From assembly GCF_000826185.2 (NCBI RefSeq), contig NZ_LN648873.1, forward strand, positions 329,282-393,281: a stretch of 64,000 nucleotides of DNA. Direction: 5' to 3'. Position 1 is the stretch's first letter; every line of letters begins with the position of its first letter. Source of the DNA: Microbacterium gorillae. Its GTDB lineage: Bacteria > Actinomycetota > Actinomycetes > Actinomycetales > Microbacteriaceae. Below are positions 33,168-43,393 of the stretch, in pieces. The notes beneath the pieces were generated by a model that ran no database searches, was not told where the DNA came from, and saw only the letters and a list, made by a program, of their open reading frames with translations. A program made the position numbers and the translations under genes.

Positions 33168-35290
33168 TCGTTGAGAGGCCGTGAGCGAGACAAGACCTCG
33201 CGCCGTGTGGGGTGGAGGTGCCGGCCTCGCGGACCGGCGGGGTCGCCATCGCCGTCGTTGAGTGAGCGTCAGCGGGACCAGACGTCGGTCCGTGGGTGGC
33301 GGAGGTTGTCGTGTCGCGTTCCGGCGTTGTCGCGTTCTTTTCGCTTAAGACGACACGGGTTGTCGGGGTGGTTGGGTTCACGTGTCGGCGCACGGATTTC
33401 GGGGTGGTTGCGTCGGGTACGCTCGGGATGGCGTGGGTGCGTTGCGTTCGGCGCTGTGGGTTCCGGCGGGGTTGTGTTTTCGGCTTAAGACCGTCCGTCA
33501 TGGATCGGCTCCCGTCGGCGGGTCGCGTCCGCGAGGCGGTTGCCCTCGCGCCGGTCACGTTCCTGGCGTGGTTCCCTTGCCTGGTCGCGGCGTCAGCGTG
33601 CGCGAGTCGAAACGTAAGCGTGGCGGGCGGGGTGGGCGTGGTGTGGGCGGAGTTCTCCCTGGACATCAGGCACCCCGTTTCGGTCGGCCTGCGGCTCTCG
33701 GGCCAGTGGGTTGCCAGGATTTCGTGGGGTCGATCCAGTCCGGTGGTCGGACTTCGGGGACGCCGTCGTTCATGCGGATGTCCCAGCCCATGCGGTCGAT
33801 GAATCGGTGGTGGTGCCAGCAGATCAGCACCCCGTTGTCGACGTCCGTCTGACCGCCGTTGGACCATTCCTTCACGTGGTGGATTTCACACCACCGTGCC
33901 GGGGTGTGGCATCCGGGGATCACGCAGGACCGGTCCCGGGCGCTGATCGCTCGGCGTTGGTCGGTGCTGAAGAGCCGCTTGTCGATGGTGAGCTTCACGA
34001 TCCGGCCGTTGGCGGCGGTGGTGAGGTGTTGGATGGTGCCACAGCATCCGACGTGCTTCGCGGCGGCGAACGGGACCGGCACATCGGTACCCGTCGCATC
34101 TGCCCCGGGGATCGTGGCCCAGCCCTCACCGGCACGGACGGTGTCTTCGGTCGCGTGGATCACCAGGACAGGTGCGCCGCCACCGCTGGCCGGCATGTCG
34201 GGAGCGTTCGGCACCGCGGCGAGGATGGTGCCGAGAGCATCGTGGTTCCGTTGCGCCATCGTCCGCACATCCGCGTTCTCGTCGGACTCGACGGAGGGCC
34301 GGAACTTCTCACCCGCGGGCTGGCCGTGCGGGTTGTTGATCGAATCCAGCAGGACCGAGAGTGCACCTGCAACATCCGGGACGAGTTGACCCGAGACGGG
34401 CACGAGACCGTTGCGCTTGACCCCGAGCCGCAGGGCCCGCCCTCGGAACGCCTTCTCCTCTTCATCCTCGGCACCCGTGATGTCCAGGTCTGTGGCCAGG
34501 CGGAGAGAAGCGTCGCGGAGGGCGTCGCACATCACCGGCGCACCGGTGGTGGTGGTCATTGCGGCGAGAACCTGGTCAACCTCTGCGAGGTCGGCCGGAT
34601 CGACGCGGTCCTTGACGTCCCGCAGGGGCCGGGTTGCGGCTTCGAGGCCGTCCGCCCCGATCGCACCAGTGGTCAGTGCCTCGCGGAGGGCGGGGAACTC
34701 GGCCGGCTTCTGCTCACCCGAGGACAACACCCGAGCAGGCTTGATGGTCGCGGCCAGGCGGCTCCATCGCTTGACGGTGGTGGGGGCGGCACCCGTGGTG
34801 CGTTGCAGGACTTCGTTCGCGGAGCGGCAGTCGGAGGAAACGTCGAAGCGCTCCGCCGTGGCGGAGCGCTTCTCGATCACACCAGTGCCGATCACCAGGG
34901 TGGCTTCGACCTGTCGATACAGGTCTCCGACCCCGACCAGGAACCCGAGCATGTCCTCCCGGTCGGCCGTATCGAGGGTGCCGGAAACCAGGATGGAGCG
35001 GAGGTCGGCGACGGCGTGAGCCATCGTTTCCCGGGTCCGTTCCATCGTGTTGTTCATAACCCATATTTTACGCCGGGGCACCGACATTCGACGTTGAATA
35101 TCCCAGGCTGTGGATGGATTTCGGCCCGTGGAAATGAGGTTTCTCTCACCCCGAACCCGCCCCGCAGCACACGCCTTTTCATCTCGCTGACGCTCGTCCA
35201 ACGATCGTCGGCGCGGCCCCGATATGGAACGCGAGCCGGCGTCCGGAACGCATCCATCCACGGCGCCGTCTTAAGCGAAGGAAGCTGTAG
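33168..35290. mobile_element. Repeat element A: DUF222-HNH gene with inverted flanking arms
   Basis: A unit shared with element B near 49 kb. The left arm (to 33665) has GTTGAGTGAGCGTCAGCG at 33257 and two CTTAAG-centred blocks at 33344 and 33484. The right arm (from 35058) has the inverted counterpart CGCTGACGCTCGTCCAAC at 35185 and an inverted CTTAAG block at 35270. The arms thus face each other around the HNH gene. No transposase or target duplication is visible. Ends are approximate. It sits in the normally tight yebC-ruvC interval. Confidence 0.6.
33666..35057 (-). CDS. DUF222 / HNH endonuclease family protein, element A
   Basis: A 463-residue 13E12-type protein: DUF222 helical domain (about residues 10-330) and a C-terminal HNH site (CVIPGCHTPARWCEIHHVKEW, NGGQTDVDNGVLICWHHHRFID). 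All HNH ligands are intact. By eye, about nine residues in ten match the copy in element B; lengths are equal, and the last ~60 residues differ at one position. The ATG at MNNTMERTRETM is preceded by -10 TAAAAT ending 7 nt upstream, conserved in both copies, so translation is probably leaderless. Whether it cuts DNA to promote its own spread is unknown. Confidence 0.9.
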   Translation of the reverse strand: MNNTMERTRETMAHAVADLRSILVSGTLDTADREDMLGFLVGVGDLYRQVEATLVIGTGVIEKRSATAERFDVSSDCRSANEVLQRTTGAAPTTVKRWSRLAATIKPARVLSSGEQKPAEFPALREALTTGAIGADGLEAATRPLRDVKDRVDPADLAEVDQVLAAMTTTTGAPVMCDALRDASLRLATDLDITGAEDEEEKAFRGRALRLGVKRNGLVPVSGQLVPDVAGALSVLLDSINNPHGQPAGEKFRPSVESDENADVRTMAQRNHDALGTILAAVPNAPDMPASGGGAPVLVIHATEDTVRAGEGWATIPGADATGTDVPVPFAAAKHVGCCGTIQHLTTAANGRIVKLTIDKRLFSTDQRRAISARDRSCVIPGCHTPARWCEIHHVKEWSNGGQTDVDNGVLICWHHHRFIDRMGWDIRMNDGVPEVRPPDWIDPTKSWQPTGPRAAGRPKRGA

Positions 35291-35421
35291 CGACGGCAAC
35301 GGGAGCCGTGGCGCGAACGGGGGGTGCAGGAACTCTCACGGCTGGCTCCGTCGCTGAGCGGCCGGGGTGGAGAGCGCAAAGGCCGGAGAACACCACATGC
35401 TCGACAGCGCCACGGCCTGGA

Positions 35422-35462
35422 TCGCTGCGCGTCGCTGCGCGTCGCCTGCGCGTCGCTGCGCG
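35422..35462. repeat. Short tandem repeat upstream of ruvC
   Basis: About four units of CGCTGCGCGT (one with an extra C) lie 60 nt before the ruvC start. Possibly a slippage tract. Confidence 0.75.
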
Positions 35463-35521
35463 AACGCGGCGCCCCGCGCGCCTCACTCCCTCTCACCCGG
35501 CCCCGCACATACGCTGAATCC

Positions 35522-36088
35522 GTGACAACGCGCGTGCTCGGAATCGACCCCGGACTGACTCGATGTGGTGTCGGTGTGGTCGACGTCGCCGCGAACCGCA
35601 GCGCGCGCCTCGTGCATGTCGGTGTCGTTCGCTCGCCGGCCGATCTCGATCCCGGTCGGCGGCTCTCGATGATCGCGGCGGGCATTCGTGAGGTGCTGGA
35701 TGAGCACCGCCCCGACGTCGTGGCGGTGGAACGCGTCTTCGCGCAGCAGAACCGCAGCACGGTGATGGGCACGGCCCAGGCCTCCGGCGTGGCGCTGATG
35801 CTCGCGGCGGACCGTGGGCTGCCGACGGCGACGCACACGCCGAGCGAGGTCAAGGCCGCGATCACGGGGTTCGGCTCGGCGGAGAAGCTTCAGGTGCAGA
35901 CGATGGTCGCGCGCGTGCTCGGCCTGAGCGAACTCCCGCAACCGGCCGACGCCGCCGACGCCCTCGCGATCGCGCTCTGCCACGCGTGGCGCTCCGGACC
36001 GGGACAGGCCGCGCCGGCCGGCCGTGTCGGGACGCTCACTCCGGCGCAACGGGCCTGGGCTGACGCCGAACGACGCGCGCGCCGGTGA
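35522..36088 (+). CDS. ruvC: Holliday junction endonuclease RuvC
   Basis: A 188-residue resolvase: catalytic acids in GIDPGLTRCG (first Asp), VAVERVF (Glu) and the C-terminal AADAADALAIALCH. It cuts Holliday junctions symmetrically as part of RuvABC. The GTG start is leaderless: -10 TACGCT ends exactly 6 nt upstream. Element A and a short tandem repeat sit directly upstream, so the gene depends on this promoter rather than on read-through from yebC. Confidence 0.96.
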   Translation: MTTRVLGIDPGLTRCGVGVVDVAANRSARLVHVGVVRSPADLDPGRRLSMIAAGIREVLDEHRPDVVAVERVFAQQNRSTVMGTAQASGVALMLAADRGLPTATHTPSEVKAAITGFGSAEKLQVQTMVARVLGLSELPQPADAADALAIALCHAWRSGPGQAAPAGRVGTLTPAQRAWADAERRARR

Positions 36089-36131
36089 CCGGCGGGGGAG
36101 TGTCGCTCGAACATCTGTACGACTCCCCGGC

Positions 36132-36137
36132 TAGGGT
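36132..36137 (+). promoter_or_regulatory. -10 box giving a leaderless ruvA transcript
   Basis: TAGGGT ends 6 nt before the ruvA GTG, the same geometry as ruvC. It suggests a second promoter inside the ruv operon. Confidence 0.45.
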
Positions 36138-36143
36138 GGTCAC

Positions 36144-36758
36144 GTGATCTCGTCCCTGCGCGGCAGTGTGCTGCACGTCTCGTCCGACTCGCTCATCGTC
36201 GAGGTCGGCGGTGTCGGCTTCACCGTCGCGGTGCCACCGGATGTCGCGCGCACTTCGCACGCCGGTGACACGGTGGCGCTGCACACGCACCTGATCGTGC
36301 GCGAGGACCTGCTCAGCCTTTACGGCTTCGCCAGCCGTGAGGAGTTGGAGGTCTTCACGATCCTGATCAGCGTCTCCGGCGTCGGCCCGAAATCGGCGCT
36401 CGGCGTGCTCTCGGCGCTCACCGCCGAGCAGATCGCGGTCGCCGTGGCCAACGAGGACGATACGCCGTTCCGAAAGGTCTCCGGTATCGGACCGAAGACC
36501 GCGAAACTCATCACGGTGCAACTCGCCGGCAAGATCGCGCCGCCCTCGCCCGCAGCCGCCGTCGCGTCCGGCGCCGTCGCGCCCGACGTCGCCACCCAGG
36601 TCACCACCGCGCTGACCGGTCTCGGCTGGAATGAACGCACCGCTGCGGAGGCGGTCCAGCAGGTCGCCGCCGAGGCGTCCGCCGCCGAACGCGAGAGCGT
36701 GCAGGCGTTGCTGCGCCGGACCCTCGCCGCCCTCGGCCCGGGAGCGTCCCGTGGCTGA
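36144..36758 (+). CDS. ruvA: Holliday junction branch migration protein RuvA
   Basis: A 204-residue RuvA: N-terminal OB-fold ([26 protein letters not shown]), two helix-hairpin-helix motifs ([17 protein letters not shown] and [12 protein letters not shown]), an acidic-Pro linker and the C-terminal domain that binds RuvB. It forms tetramers on the junction. GTG start; 3' end overlaps ruvB by 8 bp. Confidence 0.96.
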   Translation: MISSLRGSVLHVSSDSLIVEVGGVGFTVAVPPDVARTSHAGDTVALHTHLIVREDLLSLYGFASREELEVFTILISVSGVGPKSALGVLSALTAEQIAVAVANEDDTPFRKVSGIGPKTAKLITVQLAGKIAPPSPAAAVASGAVAPDVATQVTTALTGLGWNERTAAEAVQQVAAEASAAERESVQALLRRTLAALGPGASRG

Positions 36759-37776
36759 CGAATCTCCGCTCAGCGCCGCCGCGCAGGACGCCACCGAACT
36801 CGCGATCGAGGGCGCCCTCCGCCCGGAATCGCTGGATTCCTTCATCGGCCAGCACAAGGTGCGCAAGCAGCTGCAGCTCCTGCTGGAGGCCGCCCGCATC
36901 CAGCAGCGCTCGCCCGATCACATTCTGATGTCCGGCCCGCCCGGACTCGGCAAGACGACCCTGGCCATGATCATCGCGCACGAGAGCGGCCGCGCCCTGC
37001 GGATGTCCTCGGGCCCCGCGATCCAGCACGCCGGAGATCTCGCCGCCGTGCTCTCGAGCCTCACCCCCGGCGAAGTCCTCTTCATCGACGAGATCCACCG
37101 CATGGCCCGCTCCGCGGAGGAGATGCTGTACCTCGCGATGGAGGACTTCCGCATCGACATCATGGTCGGCAAGGGCGCCGGTGCGACCAGCATCCCGCTC
37201 GAGCTGGCGCCGTTCACCCTCGTCGGCGCCACGACCCGCTCCGGGCTGCTGCCGAATCCGCTGCGCGACCGCTTCGGCTTCACCGCGCACCTGGAGTTCT
37301 ACGACGCCGCTGAGCTCGAGCAGGTCGTCGCTCGATCATCCGGCGTCCTGGGTGTGGACCTCTCACCCGAGGCGCGCGGCGAGATCGCGCGACGCTCCCG
37401 GGGCACCCCCCGTATCGCGAACCGCCTGCTGCGCCGCGTCCGTGACTATCTGCTGGTGCACGGTGAGGAGCCGGACCTCGCTGCGGTGGGTGCTGCCCTG
37501 GAGCTGTACGACGTCGACGCGATCGGGCTGGATCGCCTGGACCGCGCGGTTCTGGACGCCGTGGTGCGCCGGTTCCGCGGGGGACCGGTCGGCCTGTCCA
37601 CGTTGGCCGTCGCGGTCGGCGAGGAACCCGACACGATCGAGAGCGTCGTCGAGCCGTACCTCGTGCGCATCGGCTTCCTCGGCCGCACTCCGCGCGGCCG
37701 GATCGCGACGCCCGAAGCGTATGCCCATCTCGGCGTGCCGCACGCCGAGATGGGGCTGAGGTTCGATGACCTATAA
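36751..37776 (+). CDS. ruvB: Holliday junction branch migration helicase RuvB
   Basis: A 341-residue AAA+ motor: Walker [10 protein letters not shown], Walker [10 protein letters not shown], sensor 1 LVGATTRSG, arginine finger region [11 protein letters not shown] and a C-terminal winged helix ending [23 protein letters not shown] start ([12 protein letters not shown]) overlapping ruvA. It drives branch migration with RuvA. Confidence 0.97.
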   Translation: MADESPLSAAAQDATELAIEGALRPESLDSFIGQHKVRKQLQLLLEAARIQQRSPDHILMSGPPGLGKTTLAMIIAHESGRALRMSSGPAIQHAGDLAAVLSSLTPGEVLFIDEIHRMARSAEEMLYLAMEDFRIDIMVGKGAGATSIPLELAPFTLVGATTRSGLLPNPLRDRFGFTAHLEFYDAAELEQVVARSSGVLGVDLSPEARGEIARRSRGTPRIANRLLRRVRDYLLVHGEEPDLAAVGAALELYDVDAIGLDRLDRAVLDAVVRRFRGGPVGLSTLAVAVGEEPDTIESVVEPYLVRIGFLGRTPRGRIATPEAYAHLGVPHAEMGLRFDDL

Positions 37777-37777
37777 T
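37772..37777 (+). promoter_or_regulatory. Consensus -10 box before yajC
   Basis: A perfect TATAAT overlaps the ruvB stop codon, 65 nt upstream of yajC. No good -35 box. Confidence 0.5.
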
Positions 37778-37842
37778 CGCTGGAGGTCTGCGGATCTTCT
37801 GCGCACTTCTGCGCCCCCCCAAATCGAAAGGTCTGGCATCCG

Positions 37843-38301
37843 ATGGATTACCTCCTGATCGTTGTCCTCCTCGCGCTCGTCGCGTTCATGTTCTGGAACT
37901 CGCGCAAGCGGATGAAGAAGATGAAGGAAGAGCAGGAGGCCAAGGCGCGTCAGACGGTCCCGGGTGTCGAGGTGATGCTCAACGGTGGCATCTTCGGCAC
38001 GATCGTGTCCTATGACCCCGACGACCTGGACGAGCCGGCGCAGATCGAGATCGCACCGGGTGTCGTCATCCGGGTGCACTCGCAGGCCATCGCGCGCATC
38101 ATCACCCCTTCTGAGGTCGACGAGACGCCGCTGGATGACGCGGAGGTCGAGCCCGTCGACACGCGCGACACGGCTGCCGATGACCAGACCTTCACCGAGA
38201 TCGTCGCGGAGGACAAGAAGTACGGCGCGAACACCCCGCCGGTCTCTGAGACCGTCGAGGAGACCCGCCGTCGCCTCGAGGGCGACGACAAGCAGGCCTG
38301 A
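37843..38301 (+). CDS. yajC: Preprotein translocase subunit YajC
   Basis: A 152-residue YajC: one N-terminal membrane helix (YLLIVVLLALVAFMFW), a positively charged stretch (NSRKRMKKMKEEQEAKARQ) and a small cytoplasmic domain (VPGVEVMLNGGIFGTIVSYDPDD). The acidic C-terminal tail is longer than in E. coli, as usual in actinobacteria. First gene of yajC-secD-secF, accessory parts of the Sec translocon. Confidence 0.94.
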   Translation: MDYLLIVVLLALVAFMFWNSRKRMKKMKEEQEAKARQTVPGVEVMLNGGIFGTIVSYDPDDLDEPAQIEIAPGVVIRVHSQAIARIITPSEVDETPLDDAEVEPVDTRDTAADDQTFTEIVAEDKKYGANTPPVSETVEETRRRLEGDDKQA

Positions 38302-38345
38302 TTCCCGCCTCTTCGTGAGGCTCATCCGAGAAAGCTGACCCGTTC

Positions 38346-40064
38346 GTGGCCACATCCACTCCCGTCCGACACGCCTGGCGTGCGCTCGTCGGACTCCTGG
38401 CGATCATCGCCGTCCTTTTCGGCATCAATGCGCTCGGTGTCTACGTGTTCGACAAGAGCTCGTGGGCACCCGAGCTCGGTCTGGACCTGCAGGGCGGCAC
38501 CCAGATCATCCTGAAGGCGAAGACCGACAGCGGCACACCCACCGCCGACCAGATGAACCAGGCGGTGGACATCATCCGCCAGCGCGTGGACGCGTCCGGT
38601 GTCGGGGAGACCGAGATCACCACAGAGGGCGGCAGCAACGTCGTCGTCTCTGTTCCGGGCAACAAGCTGGATGACGCCACGCGCACGCGGATCACCTCGG
38701 CGGCTCAGATGGAGCTGCGTGCGGTGATCGCGGCCACCTCCTCTTCGACGACCTCGATCGGCGAGGACGGCAAGCCGACGCCGAATCCGACCGACCCGTC
38801 GCTGATCCCGACCCCGACGATCTCACCGACCAACGGCAGCGACATCAACTGGGTCTCCGAGAAGCTGGCGGCCGAGTACGGCGCGTACGACTGCGCGAAG
38901 CCGGCCGACGTGTCCAACGCTCCGAAGGACGAGCCGCTGGTCACCTGCGACACCACCGGCACCGAGAAGTACATCCTCGGCCCGGTGGAGATCACCGGAT
39001 CGGACATCTCCGACGCCTCCAGCGGCGTGAACCAGCAGACCAACCAGAACGTCGTGCAGCTGCGGTTCAACTCGGAGGGCACCACGACCTTCGCCAAGAT
39101 CAGCCAGCGCCTGTACAGCCTGCAGGACCCGCAGAACCGGTTCGCGTTCGTCCTGGACGGCTCGGTCATCTCCGCGCCGTCGATGAACGGCATCATCACC
39201 GACGGCAGGCCCGAGATCTCCGGCAGCTTCACCGCCGAATCCGCGAAGACGCTCGCCGACCAGCTGAAGTTCGGTGCGCTGCCGATCAGCTTCGAGGTTC
39301 AGTCGGACCAGACGATCTCCGCCACGCTCGGTTCGCAGCAGCTGCAGATCGGTCTGATCGCCGCGCTGATCGGCCTGGGCCTGGTCGCGGTGTACTCGCT
39401 GCTGTCCTACCGCGCCCTCGGCTTCGTGATCATCGCCTCGCTCGCGGTGATGGCCGTGATCACGTACATCACCATCTGCGTGCTCGCTTGGCGAATGGGC
39501 TTCCGTCTTTCGCTCGCCGGCGTCGCGGGTCTGATCGTCACGATCGGATTCACCGCGGACTCCTTCATCGTCTACTTCGAACGCATCCGAGACGAGTTGC
39601 GCGATGGCAAGTCCGTCACCGGTGCGGTGGAGGACGGCTGGAACCGCGCGAAGCGGACGATCTACATCTCGAAGTCGATCAACATCCTCTGCGCCGTCGT
39701 GCTGTACATCCTCGCCGACGCCACCGTGAAGGGCTTCGCGTTCACGCTTGGCCTGACCACCGTGATCGACATCCTGATCTTCATCCTGTTCACCCACCCG
39801 GTGATGCAGCTCCTGGCGCGGACGCGGTTCTTCGGCGACGGTCACGTGCTGTCCGGCATGAACGCGAAGGCACTGGGGGCCGTGGCCGCCGAGCGAGCGA
39901 CGTTCCGCACGGTGGACTCCGCCGCGTCTTCGCGGGGCCGCGCGGCGCGCGACAAGCGCAGCCGTGGTGAGGCCGAACGCCGACAGACGATCGCGGAGCG
40001 GAAGCAGGCGGAGGCGCTCGCCGCCCGGAATGCGGGTACGAGCGAGAAGAAGGACAACGACTGA
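38346..40064 (+). CDS. secD: Protein translocase subunit SecD
   Basis: A 572-residue SecD: first membrane helix near residues 15-35, periplasm-facing domain starting LGLDLQGGTQIILKA, an actinobacterial Ser/Thr/Pro linker (SSTTSIGEDGKPTPNPTDPS), and five further helices including the conserved LTLAG-type loop (RLSLAGVAGLIVTIGFTADSFIVYFERIRDEL). The basic C-terminus is cytoplasmic. GTG start 44 nt after yajC; the stop overlaps the secF start. With SecF it uses the proton gradient to complete protein export. Confidence 0.95.
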   Translation: MATSTPVRHAWRALVGLLAIIAVLFGINALGVYVFDKSSWAPELGLDLQGGTQIILKAKTDSGTPTADQMNQAVDIIRQRVDASGVGETEITTEGGSNVVVSVPGNKLDDATRTRITSAAQMELRAVIAATSSSTTSIGEDGKPTPNPTDPSLIPTPTISPTNGSDINWVSEKLAAEYGAYDCAKPADVSNAPKDEPLVTCDTTGTEKYILGPVEITGSDISDASSGVNQQTNQNVVQLRFNSEGTTTFAKISQRLYSLQDPQNRFAFVLDGSVISAPSMNGIITDGRPEISGSFTAESAKTLADQLKFGALPISFEVQSDQTISATLGSQQLQIGLIAALIGLGLVAVYSLLSYRALGFVIIASLAVMAVITYITICVLAWRMGFRLSLAGVAGLIVTIGFTADSFIVYFERIRDELRDGKSVTGAVEDGWNRAKRTIYISKSINILCAVVLYILADATVKGFAFTLGLTTVIDILIFILFTHPVMQLLARTRFFGDGHVLSGMNAKALGAVAAERATFRTVDSAASSRGRAARDKRSRGEAERRQTIAERKQAEALAARNAGTSEKKDND

Positions 40065-41083
40065 TGCGCTCCATGAACCAGCTGGGTAACGACCTCTACA
40101 CCGGCAAGACCTCGGTCCCGTTCGTCGCGCGCCGCACGCTGTGGTTCGCCATCGCGGCGATCCTGGTGATCGCCTCTGTGCTCGTCGTGGTCATCAAGAC
40201 GCCGCAGTTCTCCATCGAGTTCACCGGTGGTACGCAGTTCACCGTCGTGGACGTCAAGCACGCCGAAGACCAGGACGTCGCCGAGAAGGCGCTGCAGTCG
40301 GTCGTCCCGGACGCGGTCGGCAAGGTGACCACGATCGGTGGCAACTCGATCAAGGTGCAGACCGGCGAGATCAGCACCGCGCCCGGTGCGGACGGCGCCG
40401 CGTCGGAGGCTGACCGCGTCAGCGCCGCACTCGCGAAGGCGTACGACGTCCCGGTCGACAACGTCTCCAGCTCCGCCATCGGCGCGAGCTGGGGCGAGGG
40501 CGTCACCCGTCAGTCCCTGTGGGGCCTCGGGATCTTCCTCGCCCTCGCCTTCCTGATCCTCGCGCTCTACTTCCGCACCTGGAAGATGTCCGCGGCGGCG
40601 ATCATCGGTCTGGTGGACGTGCTCGTGATCACCGTCGGCGTCTACGCGCTGTTCGGGTTCGAGATCTCCCCGGCCGCGGTGATCGGATTCCTGACGATCC
40701 TCGGGTACTCGCTCTACGACACCACGGTCGTGTTCGACAAGATCCGGGAGACGACCTCGGAGCAGGGGTCGGCCTCGCATCGCACGTTCGGCGAGTCGGT
40801 GAACCTCGGTGTCAACCAGACGCTGGTCCGCTCGATCAACACCTCGATCGTCGCGGTGCTGCCGGTGGGTGCGATCCTCGTGATCGGAGCGACCTGGATG
40901 GGCGCTCAGACGCTGAGTGACATCTCGCTGTCGATCACCGTCGGCATCATCGTGGCCGCCTACTCGACGCTGTTCGTGGCGGCTCCGCTGTACTCGCTGT
41001 TCCGCGAGAACGAGCCGAAGATCCGCGCGCACGACAAGAAGGTTCTCTCCCAGCGTCGCGCCGAAGAAGCCGTCTCCGTCTGA
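40064..41083 (+). CDS. secF: Protein translocase subunit SecF
   Basis: A 339-residue SecF: six membrane helices, the extracytoplasmic start QFSIEFTGGTQFTVVDV and the conserved LTILGYSLYDTTVVFDKIRE loop. TGATG overlap with secD shows translational coupling and a fixed ratio of the partners. Short basic C-terminal tail. Confidence 0.96.
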   Translation: MRSMNQLGNDLYTGKTSVPFVARRTLWFAIAAILVIASVLVVVIKTPQFSIEFTGGTQFTVVDVKHAEDQDVAEKALQSVVPDAVGKVTTIGGNSIKVQTGEISTAPGADGAASEADRVSAALAKAYDVPVDNVSSSAIGASWGEGVTRQSLWGLGIFLALAFLILALYFRTWKMSAAAIIGLVDVLVITVGVYALFGFEISPAAVIGFLTILGYSLYDTTVVFDKIRETTSEQGSASHRTFGESVNLGVNQTLVRSINTSIVAVLPVGAILVIGATWMGAQTLSDISLSITVGIIVAAYSTLFVAAPLYSLFRENEPKIRAHDKKVLSQRRAEEAVSV

Positions 41084-41107
41084 TTTCCTCGCCCGCTCAC
41101 GGGGCCG

Positions 41108-41113
41108 TAGGAT
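41108..41113 (+). promoter_or_regulatory. -10 box of rel
   Basis: TAGGAT lies 27 nt upstream of the rel ATG, which also has a strong GGAGGTG site. Confidence 0.4.
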
Positions 41114-41140
41114 TATCGGAATCGAGCTGGAGGTGAGCAC

Positions 41141-43393
41141 ATGACCGAGACGCTCCCTCCCGGCTCCTCGTCACTGCGCTGGACCGTGCCGCGGATCTTC
41201 TCGCGGTCGGTCCGTCACGATGACCTGGAGCACCTGCTCCGCACCGTGCGGTCGAATCACCCGAAGGGTGATCTGACGATCGTCGAGCACGCCTACAAGG
41301 TCGCCAAGAACCTCCACGAGGGTCAGAAGCGTCAGAGCGGTGAGCCCTACATCACGCACCCGGTGGCGGTGGCGCAGATCCTCGCGGAGCTGGGCCTCGG
41401 TCCGCGCGCGGTGGCCGCGGCGATTCTGCACGACACCGTGGAGGACACTGGCTACCCGCTGGAGGACCTCGCCGCCGAGTTCGGCGACGAGGTCGCGATG
41501 CTGGTGGACGGTGTCACCAAACTCGACAAGGTCAAGTACGGCGACTCCGCGCAGGCCGAGACGGTGCGCAAGATGATCGTGGCGATGTCCAAGGACATCC
41601 GGGTGCTGCTGATCAAGCTCGCCGACCGGCTGCACAACGCCCGCACGTGGGGCTTCGTCCCACCAGAGAAGGCGCGCAAGAAGGCCACCGAGACGCTGGA
41701 GATCTACGCCCCGCTGGCACACCGCCTCGGTATCGCGACGGTCAAGAGCGAGCTCGAGGACCTCTCCTTCGCGGTCCTGCATCCGAAGATCTACGCCGAG
41801 ATCGAGAGCCTGGTCAAGCAGCGCACTCCGCAGCGCGAGCAGCTCGTGCAGAGCGTGATCACCGCCGTCGATGAGGACCTGCGCAACCTGCGCATCAAGG
41901 GCAAGGTCATGGGCCGGCCCAAGCAGCTCTACTCCGTGTACCAGAAGATGGTTCTGCGCGGACGAGAGTTCGATGACATCTACGACCTCATCGGCATCCG
42001 TGTGCTGGTCGGCACGGTGCGCGACTGCTACGCGGTCCTCGGCGCGATCCACGCCCGGTGGACGCCACTGCCGGGGCGGTTCAAGGACTACATCGCCACC
42101 CCGAAGTTCAACCTCTACCAGTCCCTGCACACCACGGTCATCGGCCCCGGCGGGCGCACTGTGGAGATCCAGATCCGCACCCACGAGATGCACCAGCAGG
42201 CCGAGTACGGCGTTGCGGCGCACTGGGCCTACAAGGAGCGGATGCGCGGGGGCAAGGGCGACGCCGCGACGACCGCCACGGACGCCGATATGGCGTGGAT
42301 CAAGCGCATCTCCGACTGGGAGGCCGAGACCGCCGATCCCGGCGAGTTCCTGGACTCGCTGCGGTTCGAGATCGGCGCCAAGGAGGTCTACGTCTTCACG
42401 CCGAAGGGACGGGTCATCGGCCTGCCCACCGGCGCGACGACGGTCGATTTCGCGTACGCGGTGCACACCGAGATCGGTCACCGCACGATGGGGGCCAAGG
42501 TCAACGGCCGGTTGGTGCCCCTGGAGACCGAGCTGCACTCCGGCGACGTGGTCGAGGTGTTCACGTCGAAGAATCCGGACGCCGGGCCGAGCCAGGACTG
42601 GCTGACGTTCGTCAAGTCGACCCGTGCGCGCAACAAGATCCGCGGCTGGTTCACCAAGGAGCGGCGCGAGGAAGCGGTCGAGCAGGGCAAGGAGGCGATC
42701 GCTCGCGCGATGCGTCGGCAGAACCTGCCGCTGCAGCGCCTGATGAGCCACGATTCGTTCTCCGAAGTCGCCCAGTCGATGCACTACGAGGACGTCTCCG
42801 CCCTGTACGCCGCGATCGGCGAGGGCCACGTTTCGACGCAGTCGGTGCTGGAGAAGGTCACCGCGCTCGTCAACGCGTCCGACCCGGCGACCGGGCCGAT
42901 CGATCTGCCGACGGTCGGCAAGACCCATCGTCCGCGCAACAGTGACTCCGGCGTGCTGGTCCGCGGTGCCGGGGACATCCTGGTCAAGCTCGCCAAGTGC
43001 TGTACGCCGGTGCCGGGGGACGAGATCCTCGGCTTCGTCACGCGCGGCAGCGGCGTGAGCGTGCACCGCGCGGACTGCACGAACGTGAAATCCTTGATGG
43101 CTGAGAAGGATCGGCTGATCGACGTGGAATGGGCGCCGACCAGCAAGAGCGTGTTCCTCGTGCAGATCCAGGTGGAGGCGCTCGATCGTGGTGGCCTGCT
43201 CTCGGACGTGACGCGGGTGCTCACCGAGTATCACGTGAACATCCTGTCGGCGAGTGTGCAGACCACGAACGACCGTCTCGCGATCAGCCGGTTCGTGTTC
43301 GAGATGGGTGACATCGTCCATCTCGACCGCGTACTGAACGCCGTGCGGCGCATCGACGCGGTGTACGACGTGTACCGCGTCACCTCGTCCTGA
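41141..43393 (+). CDS. relA: Bifunctional (p)ppGpp synthetase/hydrolase (Rel)
   Basis: A 750-residue RSH protein. The HD hydrolase domain is intact (H73, H97-D98 in [14 protein letters not shown]), as is the synthetase domain ([35 protein letters not shown]). They are followed by a TGS domain ([24 protein letters not shown]), a zinc-finger/helical part with [14 protein letters not shown] and a C-terminal ACT domain. It therefore makes and degrades the stringent alarmone, being the single long Rel of actinobacteria. GGAGGTG 5 nt before the ATG. Its 3' end overlaps the convergent next gene by 14 bp. Confidence 0.96.
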   Translation: MTETLPPGSSSLRWTVPRIFSRSVRHDDLEHLLRTVRSNHPKGDLTIVEHAYKVAKNLHEGQKRQSGEPYITHPVAVAQILAELGLGPRAVAAAILHDTVEDTGYPLEDLAAEFGDEVAMLVDGVTKLDKVKYGDSAQAETVRKMIVAMSKDIRVLLIKLADRLHNARTWGFVPPEKARKKATETLEIYAPLAHRLGIATVKSELEDLSFAVLHPKIYAEIESLVKQRTPQREQLVQSVITAVDEDLRNLRIKGKVMGRPKQLYSVYQKMVLRGREFDDIYDLIGIRVLVGTVRDCYAVLGAIHARWTPLPGRFKDYIATPKFNLYQSLHTTVIGPGGRTVEIQIRTHEMHQQAEYGVAAHWAYKERMRGGKGDAATTATDADMAWIKRISDWEAETADPGEFLDSLRFEIGAKEVYVFTPKGRVIGLPTGATTVDFAYAVHTEIGHRTMGAKVNGRLVPLETELHSGDVVEVFTSKNPDAGPSQDWLTFVKSTRARNKIRGWFTKERREEAVEQGKEAIARAMRRQNLPLQRLMSHDSFSEVAQSMHYEDVSALYAAIGEGHVSTQSVLEKVTALVNASDPATGPIDLPTVGKTHRPRNSDSGVLVRGAGDILVKLAKCCTPVPGDEILGFVTRGSGVSVHRADCTNVKSLMAEKDRLIDVEWAPTSKSVFLVQIQVEALDRGGLLSDVTRVLTEYHVNILSASVQTTNDRLAISRFVFEMGDIVHLDRVLNAVRRIDAVYDVYRVTSS

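Noticed and set aside
32212..33867. A 551-codon minus-strand frame
   Set aside because: Antisense to yebC and continuing through the left arm of element A into the HNH gene; composition artefact.
41171..43321. A 716-codon open frame on the minus strand
   Set aside because: It is the exact shadow of the rel gene, with Arg/His/Asp-rich composition and no motif.
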